A model generated the notes under the pieces. That model ran no database searches and had not been told where the DNA came from. It saw only the letters and a program-made list of their open reading frames with translations. Below are positions 41,972-49,127 of a DNA stretch of 56,706 nt, one piece after another (positions within the stretch are counted from its first letter, which is position 1; the number at the start of each line of letters is the position of its first letter). The translations under genes were made by a program, and so were the position numbers. The stretch comes from an uncultured Woeseia sp. (lineage in GTDB: Bacteria > Pseudomonadota > Gammaproteobacteria > Steroidobacterales > Woeseiaceae): positions 1-56,706 of the forward strand of contig CALALV010000189.1 of assembly GCA_937925605.1 (NCBI GenBank). The letters are read 5' to 3'.

Positions 41972-44263
41972 TCAACGGAAGCGGTACTCGACCGTGCCGG
42001 TGACCGTGAGCGGATTGCCGTAGAAGGCCGTTACCGAGCCTTCGAGGCCGAGCGACGGGAAGAAGTAGCCGGCGACCTTGTATTCCTCGTCGGTCAGGTT
42101 CTTGCCGTGCAGGCCGGCGCGCCAGCGGCCGTCGTCGTCTTCCCAGACGATGCTGAGGTCGGCCAGCGTGAAGCTGTCCTGGTCGAGGAACGCGTTGGGC
42201 GCCTCGAACTGGCTCGTGTCGTCGCGGTAGGACAGCGAGCCGATGACCGACAGCGTGCCCGCCGCCGAGCCGAGCGCGAGCGGCGTCGAGTAGGTCAGCG
42301 AGCTGCTCGCCGTCACGTCGGGCGTGTTCTGGAACACCCGCTGGTCGGCGACGTCGACGCCGAACGCGTCGATGAATTCATTGAACTCGGCGTCCAGCAG
42401 GCCGAGCGCCCAGCCCAGCTGGAAGTAGTCGTTAAGCTGCGCGAGCCCCTCGAACTCGAAGCCGGTCATGTCCGCGTCACCGGCATTCGAGGTGATGCCG
42501 ATGAACGTGTCCTGGTTGCCGTCGCCGTCGGTGTCGAGCCCGACCGAGCCGGGGATCTGCACGTCCGTGTAGTCGGCATAGAAGAACGCGATGTTCGTCG
42601 TGACCCGGTTGTCCATCCAGCTCGACTTGAGGCCCAGCTCGTAGGAGTTGACGAACTCCGGGTCGAAGACCATGAACTCGAACACCTCGTCAGGCTCGAC
42701 CGTGCCGTTGCCGTCGAAGTCCGGCGCCGCGCTGGTCTGGCCGCGCGGGTCGAAGCTGCCGCCCTTGAAGCCCTCGCTGTAGGTGAAGTACAGGTTCTGC
42801 TCGTCGTTCGGCTGCCAGCTGATCGAGGCGCGCGGCGTGAACTCGGTGAACTCCTTGCTGCCGCTGAAGTTCGAGGTCGTCGCTATCAGGGTCGGGCTGT
42901 TGTTGCCGAAGGTCGTGCCGCCGATGTAGGTGCGGCGCAGTACGCGCGAGTTGCGTTCGTCGGAGGTGTAGCGGCCGCCGACCGAGACGCTCACTTCGTC
43001 AGTCAGCTGGTACGTGAAGTCCGCGAACAGCGACCAGCTGTCGGTCTGCACGTCGCCGAGCGTGTTCGCGTTGAGGCCGGGCAGGCCGATCACCGCGCCG
43101 GTGGTCGCGAGGATCACGTCGAAGTCGTTGAACGCGCTTGCGTCGAGGTAGTAGTAGCCGACGATGCCGCTCAGCCGTTCACCGGTGTACAGCAGCTGCA
43201 GCTCCTCCGAGAACTGCTCGTTGTCGTAGACGACCGGCACGTCGAGGTCGGCCTGCGGCAGGCTGTCGAAGTCGATCGGCGAGTACGACACGTCGTCGCG
43301 GTAGGACAGGATGTTCTTCAGCGTGTAGTTGTCGTTCAGCTGCCACTCCGCGACCAGCGCGCCGCCGAGCGACTCGACTTCCTGCCCGGGCAGGTTCAGC
43401 CCGGCGCGCGTGTCGAACACGTCGGACAGGATCGGGTCGCCGCTCACGTTGGACACGGTCAGGCGATGGCCCTGGCGCGGATCCGACTCGTCGCGGATGA
43501 AGTCGCCGGTCAGCCGGAACGACAGGTCCTCGGTCGCGTCCCACTCGACGCTCATGCGCGCGCCGAAAATATCCTTGTGGTAGTTGTCGACGCCGGACAG
43601 GTTCAGGTTGTCGCCGAAGCCGTCGCGGGTCAGCTTCGCCAGCGCACCGCCGATACGCAGCGAGTCGGTGACCGGGGTCGAGGCGGTCAGTACCGCGTCG
43701 AGCTGGCTGTAGGAGCCCACCGAGAAACGCAGGTTGGCCGAGGGCTCGTCGTCGAGCCGGCCGGTCACGTACTTGATTGCGCCGCCGATCGTGTTGCGGC
43801 CGTACAGCGTGCCCTGCGGTCCGCGCAGCACCTCGATGCGCTCGACGTCGTAGATGTCGAGCACCGCGGCCTGCGGCCGGTTGAGGTACACGTCGTCGAT
43901 GTAGATGCCAACGCCGGCCTCGAAGCCGGCGACCGGGTCCTGCTGGCCGACGCCGCGGATGAACGCCGTCAGCGTCGTGTTCGTGCCGCGCGAGACCTCG
44001 AGCGTGACGTTCGGCGTCGACTTGGCGACCTCGATGATGTCGATGGCGCCGATGCGTGCAAGCTCCTCGCCGGAGAAAGCCGTGATCGAAAGCGGGACGT
44101 CGGCCAGCGATTCCTCGCGGCGGCGGGCCGTGACGACCACTTCCTCGAGCGTGCGGGAGGCCGACTCCTGGGCGTCGGCCACGCCCGGCAGGGCGAAGGG
44201 CAGCGTGCAAAAAGCGGCGGTGAGCGGCAGCGTCGCCGCCAGCCGGGCAAGAGCGGTGTTCAT
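41972..44263 (-). CDS. TonB-dependent outer-membrane receptor
   Basis: The 763-residue product has a signal peptide ending at GVADAQ (about 32), a TonB box EEVVVTA (40-46) and a plug domain (about 55-170; VERIEVLRGPQGTLYGRN). The beta-barrel ends in TVEYRFR with the terminal aromatic signature. Receptors of this sequence type in proteobacteria import siderophores, glycans, or hydrophobic carbon sources. The gene is controlled by its own promoter (44297-44325), whose spacer is an operator for the adjacent TetR-type regulator. Across the regulator gene lie an acyl-CoA ligase and two esterase-type hydrolases under the same operator. This suggests an ester or carboxylate as substrate rather than iron. 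Confidence 0.92.
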   Translation of the reverse strand: MNTALARLAATLPLTAAFCTLPFALPGVADAQESASRTLEEVVVTARRREESLADVPLSITAFSGEELARIGAIDIIEVAKSTPNVTLEVSRGTNTTLTAFIRGVGQQDPVAGFEAGVGIYIDDVYLNRPQAAVLDIYDVERIEVLRGPQGTLYGRNTIGGAIKYVTGRLDDEPSANLRFSVGSYSQLDAVLTASTPVTDSLRIGGALAKLTRDGFGDNLNLSGVDNYHKDIFGARMSVEWDATEDLSFRLTGDFIRDESDPRQGHRLTVSNVSGDPILSDVFDTRAGLNLPGQEVESLGGALVAEWQLNDNYTLKNILSYRDDVSYSPIDFDSLPQADLDVPVVYDNEQFSEELQLLYTGERLSGIVGYYYLDASAFNDFDVILATTGAVIGLPGLNANTLGDVQTDSWSLFADFTYQLTDEVSVSVGGRYTSDERNSRVLRRTYIGGTTFGNNSPTLIATTSNFSGSKEFTEFTPRASISWQPNDEQNLYFTYSEGFKGGSFDPRGQTSAAPDFDGNGTVEPDEVFEFMVFDPEFVNSYELGLKSSWMDNRVTTNIAFFYADYTDVQIPGSVGLDTDGDGNQDTFIGITSNAGDADMTGFEFEGLAQLNDYFQLGWALGLLDAEFNEFIDAFGVDVADQRVFQNTPDVTASSSLTYSTPLALGSAAGTLSVIGSLSYRDDTSQFEAPNAFLDQDSFTLADLSIVWEDDDGRWRAGLHGKNLTDEEYKVAGYFFPSLGLEGSVTAFYGNPLTVTGTVEYRFR

Positions 44264-44275
44264 CGAACGTCCCCC

Positions 44276-44325
44276 AATTCAACGGTTGCTGAATTGATGT
44301 TATTTCAACGTTGGTTGAAATACAA
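44276..44325 (-). promoter_or_regulatory. TetR-controlled promoter and double operator of the TonB receptor gene
   Basis: On the minus strand TTGTAT (44325-44320) and TAACAT (44302-44297) are 17 bp apart. Operator B, ATTTCAAC-GTTG-GTTGAAAT (44302-44321), fills the spacer. Operator A, AATTCAAC-GGTT-GCTGAATT (44276-44295, one mismatch per half), covers the start of the transcript. A repressor bound to B would block RNA polymerase directly. Confidence 0.75.
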
Positions 44326-44330
44326 GCAGG

Positions 44331-44984
44331 TCAGGTCTTCGCCGCCGGCGCGCACAGCGCCCGGAACCCGGCCGCCACGAAGCGCGGCATGCGGGCGTTC
44401 GCGGCCGCCATGTCGGCGCTGCTGCAGAGGCCGCCGGACAGGTTGTCGAGGCGCCCGGTCTCGGCGAAGGTCAGCGTCAGCGCGCCCGACAGGAAGTGGT
44501 AGCTCCAGAACAGGTCTTCCTCGCGGCAGTCCGGCAGCGCCCGGCGCAGCGCGTCGAGGAAGCGCTTCACCAGCGGGTCGAAGTAGCGGGTCATGAGTTC
44601 GCCGCCCCACTCGGGCGAGTTGTTGACCTGGGCGACCAGCGCCATGTAGTCGCGCCAGTCTTCCGGGTGCCGGTCGAGTTCCTCCAGCAGCGGCCGCGTG
44701 AATGCGTCGATGATCTCCTCGACGTCGGGCGGATCCTCGCGGTGCCGTTGCTCGACCTCGTCCAGCGCTTTCAGACGCAGTTCGTTCAGCGTCTGCGCCC
44801 GGCGCAGCAGGACCGCGTCGAACAGGTCGCGCTTCGATTTGAAGTGATAGTAGGCGAGGGCAACGTCGGCGCCGGCCCGCGACATGATCTGGCGGACCGT
44901 GACGCCTTCGAAACCGCGCTTCGCGAACAGGTGCTCGGCGGCATCCAGAATGCGTTCGCGCGTGGCTTCGGCGTTTCTCGGCAT
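44331..44984 (-). CDS. TetR/AcrR-family repressor
   Basis: The 217-residue product (start ATG at 44984; an ATG 13 codons upstream lies inside the operator region) has an N-terminal TetR HTH (about 10-56; GVTVRQIMSRAGADVALAYY and HFKSKRDLFDAVL). The C-terminal ligand domain is all-helical and resembles the C-terminal domain of the CecR/YbiH branch of TetR proteins. It lies between two outward promoters whose spacers contain the same TTCAAC-N4-GTTGAA dyad, which makes it the evident regulator of both. The -35/-10 pair TTGAAC/TGATAT on the minus strand (45042-45014) overlaps the same sites, so autorepression is likely. The inducer is unknown; an acyl-CoA made by the neighbouring ligase is a candidate. 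Confidence 0.9.
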   Translation of the reverse strand: MPRNAEATRERILDAAEHLFAKRGFEGVTVRQIMSRAGADVALAYYHFKSKRDLFDAVLLRRAQTLNELRLKALDEVEQRHREDPPDVEEIIDAFTRPLLEELDRHPEDWRDYMALVAQVNNSPEWGGELMTRYFDPLVKRFLDALRRALPDCREEDLFWSYHFLSGALTLTFAETGRLDNLSGGLCSSADMAAANARMPRFVAAGFRALCAPAAKT

Positions 44985-45009
44985 GGACACGATCCTAGGC
45001 AGTCGACGC

Positions 45010-45054
45010 TTGCATATCAACAAGCGTTGAAATAAAGTTCAACGAACGTTGAAT
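45010..45054 (+). promoter_or_regulatory. TetR-controlled promoter and double operator of the acyl-CoA ligase operon
   Basis: TTGCAT (45010-45015) and TAAAGT (45033-45038) are exactly 17 bp apart. Operator C (ATCAAC-AAGC-GTTGAAA, 45016-45032) fills the spacer. Operator D (TTCAAC-GAAC-GTTGAA, 45038-45053) lies downstream over the start of transcription. The arrangement repeats that at the TonB receptor promoter. A minus-strand promoter for the TetR gene overlaps the same sites. Confidence 0.75.
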
Positions 45055-45082
45055 TACGGTCCGGGGGGGCTGTCGACACATC

Positions 45083-46648
45083 ATGAGCTGGTTTCAGCCC
45101 GCGCGGCCCGCGCTGCCGGACATCATACGCAACAACGCCCGGCAGCGGGCTTCCGCGGAGGCCCTGCGCTGCGGCGAGACGAGCCTGAACTGGGCGGAAC
45201 TCGCCGGGCGCCTGCACCGGACCGGCAACGCCCTTGCCGGCCTCGGCCTCGAGCGCGGCGACCGGGTCGCGATCCTGATGCAGAACAGCGTCGCGATGTT
45301 CGAGGCGATGCTGGGCAGCCTGTGCGGCGGCTTCGTCGCCGTGCCGCTGAACGTATCGGTCTCCGACGACGGCATCGAGAAGCAGATCGGCGACTGCGAC
45401 GCGCGCGCGGTCATCGCCTCGCCGGAACACGCCGGACGCCTCGACGGCATGCGGCGGCGCCTGCCGGCCGGCATCGGCGAGCGCTACGTGCTTGCCGGAG
45501 AGCCGCGCGACGGCTGGCTCGATTTCGCGGCGTTGGTCGCTGCCGCCCCGGCCACGGCGTCCGTCACCGACCTGCGCGAGGACGAAGCCTGCAACATCAT
45601 CTACAGCTCCGGCACGACGGGCCTGCCGAAGGGCATCGTGCATTCGCACGGCTGCCGCATGGCCTGGGCCTACGACATGGCGATCGCGCTGCGCTACGAC
45701 AGCGACGCGCGCGCGCTCTTGTCGCTCGGGCTGTACTCGAACATCACCTGGGTGACGCTGCTGGCGACGATCCTTTGCGGCGGCACGCTGGTCCTGATGC
45801 CCGCCTTCGAGGCGACCTCCTGCCTCGCACTGATCGCGCGCGAGCGCATCACGCACTCGAGCATGGTGCCGGTGCAGTTCCAGCGCATGCTGGCGGCAGA
45901 GGACTTCGCCGAGCACGACCTGTCGTCGATCCGCGCCCTGATGTGCTGCGGCTCGCCGCTGCACGCCGATCTCAAGCGCGAGATCGTGCGCCGCATCCCG
46001 GGCGATTTCATCGAGCTCTACGGGCTGACCGAGGGCCTCGTCACGATCCAGTCGCCGGCGGACGCCGCGGCCAACCCGGAATCCGTGGGCCGCCCCTGCC
46101 CGGGCCAGGAACTCGCGATCCTCGACAACGACGACCGGCCGCTGCCGCCCGGCGAGCCGGGCGAAATCGTCGGTTACGGGCGGCTGCTGATGAGCGGCTA
46201 CCTGAACCGCGACAGCGCGAACGAAGAAGCGACCTGGACGGACTCCGTCGGCCGGCGCTGGCTGCGCACCGGCGACATCGGCCGGCTCGACGAGGACGGC
46301 AACCTGTACCTCGTCGATCGCAAGAAGGACATGATCATCTCGGGCGGGCAGAACATCTACCCGGCCGATATCGAGGCCGTGATCGCCGGCCACCCGGACG
46401 TGCTCGAGGTCGCGGTGATCGGCGTGCCGAGCCGGCGCTGGGGCGAATCGCCGCTGGCGGTCGTCGTCGGCGACGCGGTCGACGTCGACGCGCTGGTCGC
46501 GTGGACGAACGAACGCGTCGGCCGCCAGCAGAAGATCGCCGCGGCCACGCGGATCGACGAGCTGCCGCGCAATCCGAACGGCAAGATCCTGAAGCGCGAG
46601 CTGCGCAAGCGCTACGCGGATTTCCTCGAGGCGGAGCGTCGCGCGTGA
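45083..46648 (+). CDS. AMP-dependent acyl-CoA synthetase/ligase
   Basis: The 521-residue protein is an ANL-superfamily adenylating enzyme. Motif A3 is YSSGTTGLPKG (174-184), the AMP-contact segment is ELYGLTEGL (about 311-319), the hinge region is WLRTGDIGRLDEDGNLYLVDR, and the C-terminal catalytic Lys lies in NPNGKILKREL (about 503-513). It would activate a carboxylic acid to its CoA thioester with ATP. Length and motifs fit medium-chain, aromatic or long-chain acid ligases, and sequence alone does not separate these. It is the first gene of the plus-strand operon under the TetR double operator and overlaps the following hydrolase gene by 4 nt (GTGA). Confidence 0.92.
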   Translation: MSWFQPARPALPDIIRNNARQRASAEALRCGETSLNWAELAGRLHRTGNALAGLGLERGDRVAILMQNSVAMFEAMLGSLCGGFVAVPLNVSVSDDGIEKQIGDCDARAVIASPEHAGRLDGMRRRLPAGIGERYVLAGEPRDGWLDFAALVAAAPATASVTDLREDEACNIIYSSGTTGLPKGIVHSHGCRMAWAYDMAIALRYDSDARALLSLGLYSNITWVTLLATILCGGTLVLMPAFEATSCLALIARERITHSSMVPVQFQRMLAAEDFAEHDLSSIRALMCCGSPLHADLKREIVRRIPGDFIELYGLTEGLVTIQSPADAAANPESVGRPCPGQELAILDNDDRPLPPGEPGEIVGYGRLLMSGYLNRDSANEEATWTDSVGRRWLRTGDIGRLDEDGNLYLVDRKKDMIISGGQNIYPADIEAVIAGHPDVLEVAVIGVPSRRWGESPLAVVVGDAVDVDALVAWTNERVGRQQKIAAATRIDELPRNPNGKILKRELRKRYADFLEAERRA

Positions 46649-47499
46649 GCGGCGGGGAACTGCGCTACTTCCGGAGCGACGACGGCCTCGACCTGGCCTG
46701 CCGCGTGTACGGCGGGGACCGGGCGGGGCTGCCGGTCCTGTGCCTGCCGGGCATCACGCGCAACAGCCGCGACTTCGAGGACCTGGCGCCGCATCTCGCG
46801 GCGCGCGGCCCGGTCTACTGCCCGGATTTCCGCGGCCGCGGCCTGTCCGCGCGCGACCCGGAGTGGCGTCACTACGTGCCACCGACCTACGTGGACGACA
46901 TGCTGCGACTGCTCGACGCGTTCGGGCTCGAGCGCGCCGCGTTCATCGGCACCTCGCTCGGCGGGCTCGTCAGCATGCTGCTGCGCGAGCGGGCGCCCGC
47001 GCGCGTGGCCGGCATCGTGCTGAACGACATCGGGCCGGTCATCGCTCCGGAGGGCCTCGAGCGCATCAAGGGCTACATCGGCAGGCTGCCGCCGGTCGCG
47101 GACTGGGACGAGGCCGCCGCGCAGGCGCGCGAGCTGTACGGCATCGCCTGGCGCGGCTTGTCGGACGCGGACTGGCGGCGACTCGCGCGCCGCGGCTACC
47201 GCGAGGACGACGCCGGCCGGCCGGTGCTGGACATGGACCCGATGATCGGCGAGGCGGCGCGGCGCGCCGGCACGAGTTTCGGCGACCCGTGGCAGGCCTT
47301 CGCGGCGCTCGACGGACTGCCGTTGCTCGTCCTGCAGGGCGAACACTCGGATATACTGACCGCCGATATCGTCGCGGCGATGCGCGAACACAAGCCGGAT
47401 CTCGAGCACGTCGTCGTCGCCAACCGCGGGCACGTGCCGCTGCTCGACGAACCGGAAGCCCTGGCCGCGATCGACGAATTCCTGGAGGCACTCGACTGA
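46645..47499 (+). CDS. Alpha/beta-hydrolase
   Basis: The 284-residue protein has the alpha/beta-hydrolase fold with the nucleophile elbow GTSLGG (102-107, Ser104), an oxyanion-hole segment LPGITRNSRDF (34-44) and the C-terminal catalytic His in NRGHVPLLDEP. There is no signal peptide, so it acts in the cytoplasm. The GTG start at 46645 overlaps the ligase stop, indicating coupled translation. Its position suggests it releases the acid that the ligase then activates, or cleaves a later lactone or ring-fission intermediate. The family includes esterases, lactonases, C-C hydrolases and dehalogenases, so the exact reaction is open. Confidence 0.88.
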   Translation: MSGGELRYFRSDDGLDLACRVYGGDRAGLPVLCLPGITRNSRDFEDLAPHLAARGPVYCPDFRGRGLSARDPEWRHYVPPTYVDDMLRLLDAFGLERAAFIGTSLGGLVSMLLRERAPARVAGIVLNDIGPVIAPEGLERIKGYIGRLPPVADWDEAAAQARELYGIAWRGLSDADWRRLARRGYREDDAGRPVLDMDPMIGEAARRAGTSFGDPWQAFAALDGLPLLVLQGEHSDILTADIVAAMREHKPDLEHVVVANRGHVPLLDEPEALAAIDEFLEALD

Positions 47500-48473
47500 A
47501 CACGCGCCGCATCCTCGTCGTCCCGCTGGCCCTGCTCGCCGCCTGCGGCGGCGAACCGGCCGGTCCCGGCCTGCCGGGCCTCGGCGCGGACGGCGGGCTG
47601 ACGGTCTCCGGCGTGTCCGCCGGCGCTTACATGGCAACGCAGTACCACGTGGCGCACTCGGCGACGGTCGACGGCGCCGGGCTGGTTGCGGGCGGACCCT
47701 GGGGCTGCGCGCTCGGCCAGCTCGACCGCGCGCTCGGACCCTGCATGAGCGGAGAGGGGCTCGAGACTGCAGCCCTCGTCGAGCATGCGCAGGCGCTGGC
47801 CAATGCAGGCGAGCTCGATCCGCCCGCCGGGCTGGCCGGCGACCGCGTGTACCTTTTTCACGGCGCGGCCGACACGATCGTGTCCGGCGACCTCAGCGCG
47901 GCGGCCGCCGACTTCTACTTGTCCTTCGGCGATTCCGTTGACCTGACCCGGGTCGACGACGTGCCCGCCGTGCACGGCTGGCCGACGCTCGCCGCGGGCG
48001 CGCCCTGCGACACGCTCGGCGAACAGTTCATCAACGCCTGCGGCTACGACACCGCCGGCGCAGTGCTCGGCACGCTGCTCGGAGAACTCGAGGCGCCCGC
48101 GAACGGCGAGTTGCGCGCGCAGGCCTTCGACCAGCGCCCGTACGCGGCCACCGGGCTCGCCGACGAAGGCTACCTGTTCGTGCCGCCCGCCTGTCGCGAC
48201 GGCGGCTGCGCGCTGCACGTGTTCTTCCACGGCTGCCGGCAGTCCGCGGGGCAGATCGGCACGGCGCTGATCGAGCAATCCGGTTTCCTCGGCTGGGCCG
48301 CGAGCAACGATCTCGTGCTGTTGTTTCCACAGGTCGCGGCCTCGAGCATGGCGCCGATGAACCCGCTCGCGTGCTGGGACTGGTGGGGCTACGGGGGCGA
48401 GGATTACCTCGCGCGCGACGGCGAACAGCTGGCCGCGGTGCGCGCGATGGTGGAGGCGCTGCGCTCGCGCTGA
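47496..48473 (+). CDS. PHB-depolymerase-like exported esterase lipoprotein
   Basis: The frame gives a 325-residue product only if translation begins at CTG 47496, which overlaps the preceding stop (CTGA); no ATG, GTG or TTG precedes the signal sequence in this frame. The N-terminus is a clear lipoprotein signal with lipobox LLAAC (Cys17). The esterase core shows SGVSAGAYMATQ (38-49, Ser41 nucleophile), VYLFHGAADTIV with the acidic residue, and a C-terminal VFFHGCRQS segment shared with extracellular polyhydroxybutyrate depolymerases. It should hydrolyse an ester or short polyester in the periplasm or at the cell surface. It closes the TetR-controlled ligase operon and would supply that pathway's substrate. 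Four or more cysteines suggest disulfides. Confidence 0.85.
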   Translation: MNTRRILVVPLALLAACGGEPAGPGLPGLGADGGLTVSGVSAGAYMATQYHVAHSATVDGAGLVAGGPWGCALGQLDRALGPCMSGEGLETAALVEHAQALANAGELDPPAGLAGDRVYLFHGAADTIVSGDLSAAAADFYLSFGDSVDLTRVDDVPAVHGWPTLAAGAPCDTLGEQFINACGYDTAGAVLGTLLGELEAPANGELRAQAFDQRPYAATGLADEGYLFVPPACRDGGCALHVFFHGCRQSAGQIGTALIEQSGFLGWAASNDLVLLFPQVAASSMAPMNPLACWDWWGYGGEDYLARDGEQLAAVRAMVEALRSR

Positions 48474-48479
48474 CCGACT

Positions 48480-49127
48480 TCAGTCGATGCTGACAAGCCC
48501 GTGGCGGATCGCGTACTTGACCAGCCCGGGCACGTCGAAAATCTCGAGCTTTTGCATGAGCTGGCTGCGATGCGTCTCCACGGTCTTCGCGCTGATCGAC
48601 AGCAACGCGGCGATGTCGCGCGTCGTCATCCCCTCGGCCAGCAGCCTCAGGATCTCGCGCTGGCGGGCGCTCAGTGCGCCGAGACCGCCGGCTTCGTCGT
48701 CGTCGCTGCTGGCGGCTTCTTCCAGCGAGTCGGCGACGGCCGGGCTCAGGTAGCGGCCGCCGGCCGAGACTTTCGCTATTGCCTGGGCGAGTTCGGATGG
48801 CGCCATGTTCTTCAGCATGTAGCCGGACGCGCCCGAGGTCATGGCCCGCCGCACGTATTCGCCGGTCGCGTGCATCGACAGCATGATGATGCGCGCGTCC
48901 GGCCGCACCTCGCGCAAGCGCGCCGCGGCGTCGAGCCCGCTCATGCCGGGCATCGCGATGTCCATCAGGAAGATGTCGATGTCGCCGTTGTCGGCCAGCG
49001 ACAGCGCATCCTCGCCGCTGCCGCCCTCGGCGACGACTTCGCAATGTTCGAGCTGGGAAAGCAGGGCTTTCAGACCGTCGCGGACGATCTGGTGGTCATC
49101 GATCAGGGCCAGTCTCGTTTTCGGCAT
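48480..49127 (-). CDS. NarL/FixJ-type response regulator
   Basis: From the ATG at 49127 the protein has 215 residues (an upstream ATG at 49160 is within the kinase gene and adds 11 basic residues). The receiver has D10-D11, acceptor D56 (LMDIAMPG) and the conserved Lys in GYMLKNMAP. A short acidic linker (about 135-148, SSDDDEAGG) leads to a LuxR-type HTH (LSARQREILRLLAEGM, ISAKTVETHRSQLMQKL). All phosphorylation residues are intact. The start overlaps the 3' end of the sensor kinase gene by 32 nt. It closely resembles the regulator at 20766-21419, so the two pairs look like paralogues. It converges with the depolymerase-like gene with a 6-nt gap. Confidence 0.95.
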   Translation of the reverse strand: MPKTRLALIDDHQIVRDGLKALLSQLEHCEVVAEGGSGEDALSLADNGDIDIFLMDIAMPGMSGLDAAARLREVRPDARIIMLSMHATGEYVRRAMTSGASGYMLKNMAPSELAQAIAKVSAGGRYLSPAVADSLEEAASSDDDEAGGLGALSARQREILRLLAEGMTTRDIAALLSISAKTVETHRSQLMQKLEIFDVPGLVKYAIRHGLVSID

